64,000 bases of DNA from Paenibacillus xylanilyticus (GTDB lineage Bacteria > Bacillota > Bacilli > Paenibacillales > Paenibacillaceae). The DNA is taken from the NCBI RefSeq assembly GCF_009664365.1, contig NZ_CP044310.1:5705501-5769500 (forward strand), read 5' to 3'. Within the stretch, counting starts at the first letter, position 1, and each line of letters opens with the position of its first letter. Under the pieces are notes generated by a model. It had not been told where the DNA came from. It searched no databases and saw only the letters and a program-made list of their open reading frames with translations. This document shows, one piece after another, positions 1-9,451 of this stretch. The position numbers and the translations under genes are program-made.

Positions 1-283
1 CGGACGGTAGATCCAAGCGCATCAAGGCATCCACAGTTTGTGGAGTCGGGTTAACGATGTCGATCAAACGCTTATGTGTGCGTTGCTCGAACTGTTCCCG
101 AGAATCCTTGTACTTGTGTACCGCACGAAGAATAGTAATGATTTGTTTTTCAGTTGGAAGCGGAATCGGACCGGATACACCAGCACCCGAACGTTTTGCT
201 GTTTCAACAATTTTCTCCGCGGATTGATCAAGAATTCTGTGGTCGTAAGCTTTCAAACGAATACGAATTTTTTGCTTTGCCAT
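1..283 (-). CDS. rpsJ: 30S ribosomal protein S10, C-terminus cut by window edge
   Basis: The N-terminal 94 residues of S10 are present, beginning MAKQKIRIRLKAYDHRI; the usual length is about 102, so only a few C-terminal residues lie outside the window. S10 belongs to the 30S head and also acts as NusE in antitermination. The ATG at 283 is preceded by GAAGGAGGG at a good distance. The gene is the first of the S10 operon in Bacillales and follows tuf, as expected. A promoter is seen at 421-449, giving a leader of about 130 nt. The ATG is certain because the family start MA(K/N)QKIRI aligns directly. Confidence 0.97.
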   Translation of the reverse strand, partial: MAKQKIRIRLKAYDHRILDQSAEKIVETAKRSGAGVSGPIPLPTEKQIITILRAVHKYKDSREQFEQRTHKRLIDIVNPTPQTVDALMRLDLPS

Positions 284-420
284 TTTAGTCCCTCCTTCTA
301 TCGCCCAATTTATTATCGGACATACTCCGTGAAAATTTTCCGACATCCCTCCCATGGCAAAGGGGCCGGGTGTGTCAGTAACCTCTCACATCATCGCAAC
401 GTCTCAGAACAACATTCATT

Positions 421-449
421 ATTATATAGAAAAAATGGGCGTATTGCAA
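421..449 (-). promoter_or_regulatory. Sigma-A promoter of the S10 operon
   Basis: On the minus strand a -35 TTGCAA (444-449) and a perfect -10 TATAAT (421-426) are separated by 17 bp. The predicted start near 414 leaves a leader of about 130 nt before rpsJ. The 284-722 interval holds this promoter, the leader and the tuf terminator; I see no gene in it. Confidence 0.8.
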
Positions 450-604
450 GCATATTTAAGAAAAACATTTAAACTAATCTTTTCATATTGAAATGACGTT
501 GTTTAATGCGTTGTTTCATCGTTATGCAGGCTGCCTTAACCGATCTTTCTATACATACATTTGAATGCTATTCACATTATGACGCAGGTTCCGAATCTCT
601 TATA

Positions 605-648
605 CATAATAAAAGAGTTCTTTATCCGATGTCGGATAAAGAACTCTT
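605..648 (-). terminator. Rho-independent terminator of the str operon (after tuf)
   Basis: A perfect 17-bp inverted repeat (613-629 and 632-648) with a 2-nt spacer is followed on the minus strand by TTTTATTA. It sits 75 bp past the tuf stop, separating the str operon from the S10 operon promoter. Confidence 0.85.
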
Positions 649-722
649 CCGAAGCTTCGTTACAGTACAATGTTACTCGTTCCAGTACACTGTTGCATAT
701 GCTTACTCAGCGGAAAGCTGAA

Positions 723-1913
723 TTATTTTTGGATGGATGCAACCGCACCGGCACCAACTGTACGTCCACCTTCGCGGATCGCGAAGCGTGTACCTTCTTC
801 GATCGCGATTGGAGCGATCAGTTGTACAGTTACTGTGATGTTGTCGCCTGGCATTACCATTTCAGTACCTTCAGGCAGGTTGATGATACCTGTTACGTCA
901 GTTGTACGGAAATAGAATTGTGGACGGTATCCTGTGAAGAAAGGTTTGTGACGTCCACCCTCTTCTTTAGTCAGAACGTATACTTGAGCTGTAAATTCTG
1001 TGTGTGGTTTAACAGAACCTGGTTTAGCAAGTACTTGTCCACGCTCGATGCTTTCACGGTCAACACCACGCAGCAATGCGCCGATGTTGTCACCCGCTTG
1101 AGCGGAATCCAGCAATTTACGGAACATTTCAACGCCCGTAACTACGGATTTTTTAGTTTCTTCGTGGATACCCACGATTTCGATCTCTTCACCGACTTTA
1201 ACAGTACCACGCTCTACACGACCTGTAGCAACTGTACCACGACCAGTGATGGAGAATACGTCCTCAACTGGCATCAAGAAAGGTTTGTCAGTGTCGCGCT
1301 CTGGAGTTGGGATGTAAGTATCGATTTCTTTGAACATCTCAACGATTTTTTGAGCCCACTCACCTTCAGGGTTTTGCAGAGCTTCACGAGCGGATCCACG
1401 AGTGATTGGAGTATCGTCACCTGGGAACTCATATTCGTTGAGCAAGTCGCGAACTTCCATTTCAACCAGTTCCAACAACTCTTCGTCTTCAACCATGTCG
1501 CATTTGTTCAAGAATACAACGATGTAAGGTACGCCTACTTGACGGGAGAGCAAGATGTGCTCACGAGTTTGTGGCATTGGGCCGTCAGCTGCGGATACTA
1601 CCAAGATAGCTCCGTCCATTTGTGCCGCGCCAGTGATCATGTTTTTAACATAGTCGGCGTGACCTGGGCAGTCAACGTGAGCGTAGTGACGAGCGTCAGT
1701 TTCGTACTCAACGTGTGCTGTGGAGATTGTGATACCGCGTTCGCGCTCTTCTGGAGCTTTGTCGATTTGATCGAAAGCGATCGCTGCGCCACCGTAAGTT
1801 TTGGACAATACAGTAGTGATTGCAGCAGTCAGAGTTGTTTTACCATGGTCGACGTGACCGATAGTACCAATGTTAACGTGTGGTTTATTACGTTCGTATT
1901 TAGCCTTTGCCAT
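723..1913 (-). CDS. tuf: Elongation factor Tu
   Basis: EF-Tu is the GTPase that delivers aminoacyl-tRNA to the ribosomal A site. The protein is 396 aa, the normal length. The P-loop GHVDHGKT is at residues 19-26, DCPGH near 81-85, and NKCDM near 136; the C-terminal beta-barrel domains are intact. A strong AAGGAGG lies ahead of the ATG. It is the last gene of the str operon after fusA and is closed by the terminator at 605-648. Nothing is odd in its motifs. Confidence 0.99.
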   Translation of the reverse strand: MAKAKYERNKPHVNIGTIGHVDHGKTTLTAAITTVLSKTYGGAAIAFDQIDKAPEERERGITISTAHVEYETDARHYAHVDCPGHADYVKNMITGAAQMDGAILVVSAADGPMPQTREHILLSRQVGVPYIVVFLNKCDMVEDEELLELVEMEVRDLLNEYEFPGDDTPITRGSAREALQNPEGEWAQKIVEMFKEIDTYIPTPERDTDKPFLMPVEDVFSITGRGTVATGRVERGTVKVGEEIEIVGIHEETKKSVVTGVEMFRKLLDSAQAGDNIGALLRGVDRESIERGQVLAKPGSVKPHTEFTAQVYVLTKEEGGRHKPFFTGYRPQFYFRTTDVTGIINLPEGTEMVMPGDNITVTVQLIAPIAIEEGTRFAIREGGRTVGAGAVASIQK

Positions 1914-2012
1914 TTGAACGTGGCCTCCTTAAAATGTTAAATTTTATGTTTTCACTGGACGTTAGCATCTAGAAGATTATATCCCTATGCACTAGCATCC
2001 AGTGTGAGAAAA

Positions 2013-4091
2013 CTACTCGGTGCCTTTTGTTTTGGCAACGATCTCTTCAGCGATGCTCTTAGGAACTTCTTCATAGTGAGAAAGCTCCATGGAGAATACG
2101 CCGCGTCCTTGAGTACCGGAACGAAGAGTTGTAGAGTATCCGAACATTTCGGACAAAGGTACTTTAGCACGAATGATTTGAGCTCCACTACGGGAATCCA
2201 TACCTTCAATGCGGCCACGACGGGAGTTAAGCATACCCATAACGTCACCCATGTACTCTTCCGGAACGGTTACTTCTACTTTCATGATTGGCTCAAGCAG
2301 AACTGGACTACATTTGTCTTTTGCTGCTTTCAGCGCCATCGATCCGGCAATTTTAAATGCCATCTCGTTGGAATCGACATCATGGTAAGATCCGTCTACA
2401 ATTGTAGCCTTAACGTCTACAAGCGGGAAGCCTGCAATAACGCCGTTTTTCATTTGCTCTTCAATCCCTGACAGTGCTGGTTGAATGTATTCTCTCGGAA
2501 CCGAACCACCGACAATCTTACTTTCGAACTGACTGCCTGTACCTGGCTCGAGTGGTTCGAACTCAACCCATACGTGACCGTATTGACCACGACCACCGGA
2601 TTGACGAACGAATTTACCTTCAACACGCGCTGGAGCACGGAATGTTTCACGGTAAGCTACTTGTGGTTTACCCACAGTAGTTTCAACCTTGAACTCACGA
2701 CGCATACGGTCGATGATGATATCAAGGTGAAGCTCACCCATACCTGCCAAGATTGTTTGGCCTGTTTCTTCGTCAGTGTGAGCGCGAAGAGTTGGATCCT
2801 CTTCTGTCAACTTGCCGAGAGCAACACCCATTTTATCTTGGTCAGCTTTGGTTTTAGGTTCAACGGCGATTTCGATAACCGGATCAGGGAAGTTCATCGA
2901 TTCCAAGATAACCGGGTTTTTCTCATCACATAGTGTATCACCTGTACCTGTATCTTTCAAACCTACGGCAGCTGCAATGTCACCGGAGTAAACTTCAGTG
3001 ATCTCTTGACGGCTGTTCGCGTGCATTTGAAGGATACGACCGATACGCTCACGTTTGTTTTTAGTGGCATTCAATACGTAAGAACCGGATTGAAGAATAC
3101 CGGAGTATACGCGGAAGAATGTCAATTTACCAACGTAAGGGTCAGTCATGATTTTGAAGGCCAATGCAGAGAATGGCTCTTCATCGGAAGACTTGCGAAC
3201 TGCTTCTGTTCCGTCTTCAAGGAGACCCTTGATTGCTGGAACGTCAACTGGAGCTGGCAAGTAGTCGATAACAGCATCCAACATCAGTTGAACACCTTTG
3301 TTACGATAAGAGGATCCACAGATTACTGGGAAGATCTTAACTTCTACTACACCCTTACGGAGAGCGGATTTGATCTCTTCAACAGTGATCTCTTCGCCTT
3401 CCAGGTATTTCATAGTCAATTCTTCGTCGAGTTCTGCAACCCGCTCAATCAATTCGTTGCGGAGTTCTTCAACTTGATCAGCAAATTCCGCAGGAATTTC
3501 GGTTTCTTCGATATTTTGACCAAGGTCATCTTTGTACATATGAGCCTTTTGTTCAACGATATCGATGATACCAACGAAATCATTTTCAGCGCCGATTGGC
3601 AGTTGAATCGCAACAGCGTTCGCTTGAAGGCGATCACGCATGTCAGCGACAACGTTCAAAAAGTCAGCACCGATGATATCCATTTTATTTACGTAAGCGA
3701 TACGAGGTACGCCGTAACGGTCAGCCTGTCTCCATACAGTTTCAGACTGAGGCTCAACGCCTTCTTTCGCACTGAATACACCAACTGCTCCGTCCAATAC
3801 ACGAAGGGAACGTTCAACTTCAACAGTGAAGTCAACGTGTCCCGGGGTATCAATGATATTAACGCGGTGGCCTTTCCAAGCAGCGGTAGTCGCAGCGGAA
3901 GTAATCGTAATTCCGCGCTCCTGTTCCTGTTCCATCCAGTCCATTGTCGCAGCGCCTTCGTGAACTTCCCCGATTTTGTGCGTACGGCCTGTGTAGAACA
4001 AGATCCGCTCAGTTGTCGTGGTTTTACCCGCATCAATATGAGCCATGATCCCGATATTACGTGTATTTTTCAAGGAGAACTCTCTTGCCAT
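2013..4091 (-). CDS. fusA: Elongation factor G
   Basis: EF-G is the translocation GTPase and also helps recycle ribosomes with RRF. It is 692 aa, full length, with P-loop AHIDAGKT near residue 17, switch residues RGITI, and DTPGHVDF, followed by domains II-V. It begins MAREFSLKNTRNIGIMAHID, with GGGAGACC upstream as ribosome-binding site. The gene lies between rpsG and tuf with short spacers, typical of the str operon. Confidence 0.99.
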   Translation of the reverse strand: MAREFSLKNTRNIGIMAHIDAGKTTTTERILFYTGRTHKIGEVHEGAATMDWMEQEQERGITITSAATTAAWKGHRVNIIDTPGHVDFTVEVERSLRVLDGAVGVFSAKEGVEPQSETVWRQADRYGVPRIAYVNKMDIIGADFLNVVADMRDRLQANAVAIQLPIGAENDFVGIIDIVEQKAHMYKDDLGQNIEETEIPAEFADQVEELRNELIERVAELDEELTMKYLEGEEITVEEIKSALRKGVVEVKIFPVICGSSYRNKGVQLMLDAVIDYLPAPVDVPAIKGLLEDGTEAVRKSSDEEPFSALAFKIMTDPYVGKLTFFRVYSGILQSGSYVLNATKNKRERIGRILQMHANSRQEITEVYSGDIAAAVGLKDTGTGDTLCDEKNPVILESMNFPDPVIEIAVEPKTKADQDKMGVALGKLTEEDPTLRAHTDEETGQTILAGMGELHLDIIIDRMRREFKVETTVGKPQVAYRETFRAPARVEGKFVRQSGGRGQYGHVWVEFEPLEPGTGSQFESKIVGGSVPREYIQPALSGIEEQMKNGVIAGFPLVDVKATIVDGSYHDVDSNEMAFKIAGSMALKAAKDKCSPVLLEPIMKVEVTVPEEYMGDVMGMLNSRRGRIEGMDSRSGAQIIRAKVPLSEMFGYSTTLRSGTQGRGVFSMELSHYEEVPKSIAEEIVAKTKGTE

Positions 4092-4138
4092 GAAATGGGT
4101 CTCCCTTCAAAATTGAAGTTTTTATTGTGAACTGAATC

Positions 4139-4609
4139 CTACCAACGGTAGTGAGCAAACGCTTTGTTCGCTTCAGCCATTTTGTGCGTATCTTCACGTT
4201 TCTTAACGGAAGCGCCTGTGTTGTTGGAAGCGTCGATGATCTCAGCCGCCAGACGCTCTTCCATTGTTTTCTCACCGCGATTGCGGGAGTAGTTCACGAG
4301 CCAACGTAAACCCAAAGCAGTACGTCTCTCTGGTTTTACCTCGATTGGTACTTGGTAGTTGGCACCGCCGACACGGCGAGCTTTAACTTCCAGGACTGGC
4401 ATGATATTCTTGATTGCTGTCTCAAATACTTCCATCGGGTCATTACCCGTGCGTTCTTGGATCAACTTGAACGCATTATACAGAATGCTTTGAGCAACAC
4501 CGCGTTTTCCGTCGAGCATGATGCGGTTGATCAAACGAGTAACCAACTTGGAGTTGTATACCGGATCTGGCAACACGTCTCTTTTCGTAACTGGACCTTT
4601 GCGTGGCAT
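4139..4609 (-). CDS. rpsG: 30S ribosomal protein S7
   Basis: S7 nucleates assembly of the 30S head and contacts the E-site tRNA. The start MPRKGPVTKRD at 4609 matches the family and has a GGGGGATATCC ribosome-binding site; the frame is open for 16 more codons upstream, but that longer start lacks support. The 156-aa product is the standard length. It is the second gene of the str operon, between rpsL and fusA. Confidence 0.98.
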   Translation of the reverse strand: MPRKGPVTKRDVLPDPVYNSKLVTRLINRIMLDGKRGVAQSILYNAFKLIQERTGNDPMEVFETAIKNIMPVLEVKARRVGGANYQVPIEVKPERRTALGLRWLVNYSRNRGEKTMEERLAAEIIDASNNTGASVKKREDTHKMAEANKAFAHYRW

Positions 4610-4695
4610 GGATATCCCCCTTTCTTTCTTGCTAAGCTGATCCTGTACTCTGGACATTAAGCCAAAGGATATTCAGGATCGCTTCTTATAATGTG

Positions 4696-5118
4696 TTAGG
4701 CTTTTTTAGCTTTAGGACGTTTAGCACCGTATTTAGAACGAGCTTGCATACGGTTGTTCACGCCTGCAGTATCGAGTGCTCCACGAACGATGTGGTAACG
4801 AACCCCTGCAAGGTCCTTAACTTTACCTCCGCGAATCAATACAACACTGTGCTCTTGCAAGTTATGTCCGATACCCGGGATATAAGCAGTTACCTCGAGA
4901 CGGTTCGTCAAACGAACACGGGCATATTTACGAAGTGCAGAGTTCGGTTTACGTGGAGTCATTGTACCTACACGAGTGCAGACACCACGTTTTTGTGGGG
5001 CACTGATGTTAGTAGATTCACGTTTCAAAGCGTTGAACCCTTTTTGCAATGCTGGTGATTTGGACTTTTCAACTTTAGCTTGACGTCCTTTGCGTACCAG
5101 TTGGTTAATAGTTGGCAT
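4696..5118 (-). CDS. rpsL: 30S ribosomal protein S12 with resistance-type residues
   Basis: S12 lines the decoding centre and controls tRNA selection accuracy. The 140-aa product starts MPTINQLVRKGRQ and carries the expected PQKRGVCTRVGTM and GHNLQEHSVVLIRGGKVKDL blocks. Two normally conserved decoding-loop residues differ. Residue 56 is Arg (codon CGT at 4951-4953, context TPRKPNS) where most bacteria have Lys. Residue 104 is Ala (codon GCA at 4807-4809, context KDLAGVR) where Pro is usual. These align with E. coli K42 and P90, the classic streptomycin resistance or dependence sites. Both were read directly from the DNA. The gene follows the L7Ae-like gene in the str operon. Confidence 0.98.
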   Translation of the reverse strand: MPTINQLVRKGRQAKVEKSKSPALQKGFNALKRESTNISAPQKRGVCTRVGTMTPRKPNSALRKYARVRLTNRLEVTAYIPGIGHNLQEHSVVLIRGGKVKDLAGVRYHIVRGALDTAGVNNRMQARSKYGAKRPKAKKA

Positions 5119-5272
5119 GTGATTGCCACCCCCTTCCTCAATTGTTCATGTTTCTTTATAAACCTCTTATCGCTAAGTCCACAGACCCAGGCGGTTCATA
5201 AAAAGACAAATGAAAAGTTTTTGCCTTGGAGAATCCCTAAAAAGTTCTCGGACAAAAACGTTCCTTACCCTA

Positions 5273-5521
5273 TCATTTTGCGACAGCAGCCATTGCTGCT
5301 CCCACTCCAATCCCGCAAGCTTTGCCGAGATTTTTCATTGTGTCCACTTTCGTGTACTTCACATTGTGTTGTTCACACAAGGCAATGATTTTGGAAGTGA
5401 GCTGCGGATCGCTATCTTCGGCCACATAGACCTCAGCAGCCATTCCTGACTGGACCATCCGCATGGTCTGTTTTGTACCTATTTTGACATGAGCATCTTG
5501 CAGGCCTTTTTCATTAGACAT
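5273..5521 (-). CDS. rplGB: L7Ae-family kink-turn RNA-binding protein (YbxF-like)
   Basis: This 82-aa protein belongs to the L7Ae/L30e superfamily, which bind kink-turn RNA. The family hallmark is visible: GTKQTMRMVQSG near the N-terminus, the central VYVAEDSDPQ segment, and a Gly/Ala-rich C-terminal ACGIGVGAAMAA. The gene lies between rpoC and rpsL exactly as ybxF does in B. subtilis. It is the first gene after the str promoter at 5575-5603. Its precise cellular RNA target is not shown by the sequence. Confidence 0.93.
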   Translation of the reverse strand: MSNEKGLQDAHVKIGTKQTMRMVQSGMAAEVYVAEDSDPQLTSKIIALCEQHNVKYTKVDTMKNLGKACGIGVGAAMAAVAK

Positions 5522-5574
5522 TGTTCATTCCTCCGAATAGGACATATACAATCAGCTGCTCACGCACCTTTGAT

Positions 5575-5603
5575 ATATTAGCATCTAGCGCAAGCAATGT
5601 CAA
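5575..5603 (-). promoter_or_regulatory. Promoter of the str operon
   Basis: A perfect -35 TTGACA (5598-5603), a 17-bp spacer, and -10 TAATAT (5575-5580) lie about 55 bp upstream of the L7Ae-like gene. It would drive the L7Ae-like gene, rpsL, rpsG, fusA and tuf. Confidence 0.85.
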
Positions 5604-5641
5604 TGCTAATCGTAAAACATTTATTCAAAGTTTTCGCACAT

Positions 5642-5682
5642 CAGGAAATGTCCATCTGTATTAAACAGACGTCCATCCCCTG
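5642..5682 (-). other. Imperfect hairpin downstream of rpoC
   Basis: Two 18-nt arms (5642-5659 and 5665-5682) pair with a few wobbles and a two-base internal mismatch around a 5-nt loop. No U-tract follows it on the minus strand, so it is not a classic intrinsic terminator. It may act as an RNA 3'-end stabiliser or processing site between rpoC and the str promoter. Confidence 0.45.
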
Positions 5683-5724
5683 ACATACAAAACTTTATAT
5701 TCACCCTAAACAGGGGGAATCTAT

Positions 5725-8700
5725 TTAATCAACGGAAACAGGCTCAAGTTCTTCAACTGAAGATTGACCATCCTCCGGCTCAGCAAACTTGATGCTGCGG
5801 TAACGGTTCATACCTGTACCTGCAGGGATCAATTTACCGATGATTACATTCTCCTTCAGACCGAGCAACTGATCGACTTTACCTTTGATCGCTGCATCTG
5901 TCAGTACACGTGTAGTCTCTTGGAACGACGCCGCAGAGAGGAAGGAGTCTGTTTCGAGAGACGCTTTTGTGATACCGAGCAAGATTGGTTTCGCAACCGC
6001 TGGCTCTTTATCACTAAGAATCGCTGTTTTGTTAGCTCTTTCGTACTCATGCGTATCTACGAACGATCCTGGCAGCAGCGTTGTATCTCCTGCATCGACG
6101 ATGCGGATTTTACGCAGCATTTGACGGATCATAACTTCAACGTGTTTATCATTAATTTCTACGCCCTGGTTACGGTATACGCGTTGTACTTCCTGCAGAA
6201 TGTAGTTCTGTACACCACGTACGCCTTTGATGCGCAGCATTTCTTTTGGATCGATGGAACCATCAGTCAGCTCGTCGCCTGCTTCGATCTCCATGCCTTC
6301 GCTTACGCGAACACGGGAACCGTAGGTAACGGAGTAAACTTTGGATTCCGCTTCACCTTGAATTTCGATTTCGCGACGGTCTTTTGCTTCGCGAATCTCT
6401 TTGACAATACCGTCAATCTCACTGATCGTTGCTTGACCCTTAGGATTACGAGCCTCAAACAACTCCTGGATACGCGGCAAACCTTGCGTGATATCGTCTC
6501 CGGCTACACCACCGGTGTGGAACGTACGCATTGTCAGCTGTGTTCCCGGCTCACCAATGGATTGCGCAGCGATAATACCAACTGCTTCACCGATCTCCAC
6601 GTGTTTACCAGTCGCCAGGTTGCGACCGTAACATTTTTTGCAGACACCATGACGAGCACGGCAGCTGAGTACGGAGCGGATTTGCAATTTGGTAACACCT
6701 GCTTTGATGATTGCCTCTGCCTTGTCGGAGTCAATCAATTCATTGCGGTGTGCAATAATTTCTTTTGTTTCCGGATGACGAACAGTTTCGAAGCAGTATC
6801 TTCCTTCGATACGGTCATAGAGATCTTCAATAACCTCTTTACCATCCTGGATACGGCTAACCGTAAATCCTTTATCTGTACCACAATCATCTTCACGCAC
6901 GATCACATCTTGTGCCACGTCTACGAGACGACGAGTCAGGTAACCTGAGTCGGCTGTACGCAGGGCCGTATCGGCCAAACCTTTACGCGCACCGTGTGTC
7001 GAGATGAAGTACTCGAGTACCGTCAGACCTTCACGGAAGTTCGATTTGATTGGGAGTTCGATGATACGACCGGACGGGTTGGCCATCAGACCACGCATAC
7101 CGCCCAATTGGGTGATTTGCGATTTGTTACCCCGTGCTTTGGAGTCAACCATCATCATGATCGAGTTGTAACGATCCATCGACTTCATCAGAATCTCGGT
7201 AATATCATCTTTCGATTTAGACCAGATATCAATGATGCGGTCATAGCGCTCTTCGTTCGTAATCAGACCACGACGGTACTGGTTCGTAACGATTTGTGCT
7301 TTTTCTTCGGATTGTCTGAGGATATCTGTTTTCTCATCTGGTACCACTACGTCCGAAACCGCAACCGTAATACCGGCACGAGTCGAGTATGTGAAACCAA
7401 GCTGTTTGATTTTATCCAGAATAACGGCTGTTTCCGTTGTATGGTAAATTTCAAAACAACGAGCGATGATTGTACCCAGATATTCCTTACCAACACCACC
7501 TGCTTGAGGTGCGTTCATGATTGCTTCTCTCAGGTCAGTCCCCTTCTCATACACAAAGAAATGCTCTGCAGTACCTTGATAAAGGTTTGCACGAGTTGCA
7601 TCGTTAATGTAAGGGAAACTTGCTGGGAAGATTTCATTGAAGATGATTTTACCGACAGTTGTCAGCAACATTGCATCTTGTTGTTTTTCAGTAAAGCTAG
7701 TTTTACCCAGGGCTTTAACCGGAATCGCCACGCGTGCATGCAAGCCGGCAGTACCGCGTTGATACGCAGATACAGCCTCGTTCACTGTACGCAGGATCAT
7801 GCCAGTTCCCTTTTCTTCCTTGTTGTCCATAGTCAGGTAGTAAGAACCTAGGACCATATCCTGGGAAGGAGTAACAACTGGTTTACCGTCTTTCGGGTTC
7901 AAAATGTTACCAGATGCAAGCATCAGGATACGCGCTTCCGCTTGTGCCTCAGCAGACAACGGAACGTGCACGGCCATTTGGTCACCGTCAAAGTCGGCAT
8001 TGTATGCCGTACATACGAGTGGGTGAAGACGAATGGCTTTACCTTCAACCAGAATTGGTTCGAATGCTTGAATACCCAGACGGTGAAGCGTAGGGGCACG
8101 GTTGAGTAGAACCGGGTGCTCCTTAATTACTTCTTCAAGAACATCCCATACTTCAGGACTTACACGCTCAACTTTACGTTTCGCGCTCTTGATATTGTGG
8201 GCAAGCCCTTTATTCACAAGTTCTTTCATTACGAAAGGCTTGAACAGTTCAAGTGCCATATCTTTTGGAAGACCACACTGATACATCTTCAGGTAAGGTC
8301 CGACAACGATAACGGAACGACCAGAATAGTCAACACGTTTACCGAGCAAGTTTTGACGGAAACGTCCTTGTTTACCTTTCAGCATGTGGCTGAGGGATTT
8401 CAATGGACGGTTACCAGGACCCGTTACCGGGCGTCCACGACGGCCGTTGTCGATCAATGCGTCAACAGCTTCCTGCAGCATCCGTTTTTCATTCTGCACG
8501 ATAATGTCTGGTGCGCCCAGATCAAGCAAGCGTTTCAGACGGTTGTTCCGGTTAATTACACGGCGGTACAGATCATTCAGGTCAGACGTTGCAAAACGTC
8601 CACCATCCAATTGTACCATTGGACGAAGTTCCGGCGGGATAACAGGAAGTACATCCATGATCATCCACTCAGGTTTGTTACCTGAGTTGCGGAAAGCTTC

Positions 8701-9339
8701 AATAACTTCCAGACGTTTGATTGCACGGTTACGACGTTGTCCTTGTGCAGTGCGGAGCTCTTCCTTTAGGAATTCAAGCTCTTTGTCTACATCAAGGTCT
8801 TGAAGCAGTTTTTTAACCGCTTCTGCACCCATGCCAGCCTGGAATCCATATCCGTATTTTTCACGGTAGCTGCGGTATTCTTTCTCGGACAACAGCTGTT
8901 TTTTCTCCAGTGGAGTTTCTCCTGGATCAGTTACTACATAAGATGCAAAATAGATAATCTCCTCGAGAGATCTTGGAGACATATCCAAAGCGAGACCCAT
9001 GCGGCTCGGAATACCTTTGAAGTACCAGATGTGCGATACCGGAGCAGCGAGCTCAATATGGCCCATCCGTTCACGGCGTACTTTGGCACGTGTTACTTCA
9101 ACACCACAGCGGTCACAGACAACGCCTTTATAACGAACGCGTTTGTATTTACCACAGTGACATTCCCAGTCTTTCGTAGGGCCAAAAATCTTTTCGCAGA
9201 ACAGCCCTTCTTTTTCCGGTTTCAACGTACGATAGTTGATCGTTTCCGGTTTTTTCACTTCTCCGCGGGACCAAGAACGAATTTTTTCTGGGGAAGCAAG
9301 CCCGATCTTCATGTATTCGAAATTGTTGACGTCCAACAA
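5725..9339 (-). CDS. rpoC: RNA polymerase beta' subunit
   Basis: Beta' carries the Mg2+ catalytic centre and forms the clamp. The start is taken as TTG at 9337-9339 (product begins MLDVNNFEYMKIGLASP), because AAGGAGG at 9348-9354 sits 8 nt upstream; a TTG further upstream at 9358-9360 would place that site inside the gene. The product is 1204 aa. Visible are the N-terminal zinc ribbon (CHCGKYKRVRYKG, then CDRCG), the catalytic NADFDGDQM, and the second Cys cluster SCRARHGVCKKCYGR. It follows rpoB after 112 bp containing a UUCG hairpin. Confidence 0.98.
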   Translation of the reverse strand: MLDVNNFEYMKIGLASPEKIRSWSRGEVKKPETINYRTLKPEKEGLFCEKIFGPTKDWECHCGKYKRVRYKGVVCDRCGVEVTRAKVRRERMGHIELAAPVSHIWYFKGIPSRMGLALDMSPRSLEEIIYFASYVVTDPGETPLEKKQLLSEKEYRSYREKYGYGFQAGMGAEAVKKLLQDLDVDKELEFLKEELRTAQGQRRNRAIKRLEVIEAFRNSGNKPEWMIMDVLPVIPPELRPMVQLDGGRFATSDLNDLYRRVINRNNRLKRLLDLGAPDIIVQNEKRMLQEAVDALIDNGRRGRPVTGPGNRPLKSLSHMLKGKQGRFRQNLLGKRVDYSGRSVIVVGPYLKMYQCGLPKDMALELFKPFVMKELVNKGLAHNIKSAKRKVERVSPEVWDVLEEVIKEHPVLLNRAPTLHRLGIQAFEPILVEGKAIRLHPLVCTAYNADFDGDQMAVHVPLSAEAQAEARILMLASGNILNPKDGKPVVTPSQDMVLGSYYLTMDNKEEKGTGMILRTVNEAVSAYQRGTAGLHARVAIPVKALGKTSFTEKQQDAMLLTTVGKIIFNEIFPASFPYINDATRANLYQGTAEHFFVYEKGTDLREAIMNAPQAGGVGKEYLGTIIARCFEIYHTTETAVILDKIKQLGFTYSTRAGITVAVSDVVVPDEKTDILRQSEEKAQIVTNQYRRGLITNEERYDRIIDIWSKSKDDITEILMKSMDRYNSIMMMVDSKARGNKSQITQLGGMRGLMANPSGRIIELPIKSNFREGLTVLEYFISTHGARKGLADTALRTADSGYLTRRLVDVAQDVIVREDDCGTDKGFTVSRIQDGKEVIEDLYDRIEGRYCFETVRHPETKEIIAHRNELIDSDKAEAIIKAGVTKLQIRSVLSCRARHGVCKKCYGRNLATGKHVEIGEAVGIIAAQSIGEPGTQLTMRTFHTGGVAGDDITQGLPRIQELFEARNPKGQATISEIDGIVKEIREAKDRREIEIQGEAESKVYSVTYGSRVRVSEGMEIEAGDELTDGSIDPKEMLRIKGVRGVQNYILQEVQRVYRNQGVEINDKHVEVMIRQMLRKIRIVDAGDTTLLPGSFVDTHEYERANKTAILSDKEPAVAKPILLGITKASLETDSFLSAASFQETTRVLTDAAIKGKVDQLLGLKENVIIGKLIPAGTGMNRYRSIKFAEPEDGQSSVEELEPVSVD

Positions 9340-9384
9340 GGAGCAACCCTCCTTAACCAATTCCTGTATTCTAGGTTACGCCTT

Positions 9385-9402
9385 CTCCGGCCGAAGCCGG
9401 AG
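9385..9402 (-). other. UUCG-capped hairpin between rpoB and rpoC
   Basis: On the minus strand CTCCGGC-TTCG-GCCGGAG forms a 7-bp GC stem closed by the extra-stable C(UUCG)G tetraloop. There is no U-tract, so it is more likely a pausing, stability or processing element than a terminator. The clpC terminator at 31141-31172 has the same capped core. Confidence 0.55.
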
Positions 9403-9451
9403 CAAGACGCGAGCCTGATGAAAAACGCCGGTCATCATGCGCCCGAAGCGG

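Noticed and set aside
561..1940. Long open frame on the plus strand opposite tuf
   Set aside because: It is the mirror of tuf codon usage, has no ribosome-binding site and no recognisable domain. The same applies to long plus-strand frames opposite fusA, rpoB, rpoC, clpC and gltX.
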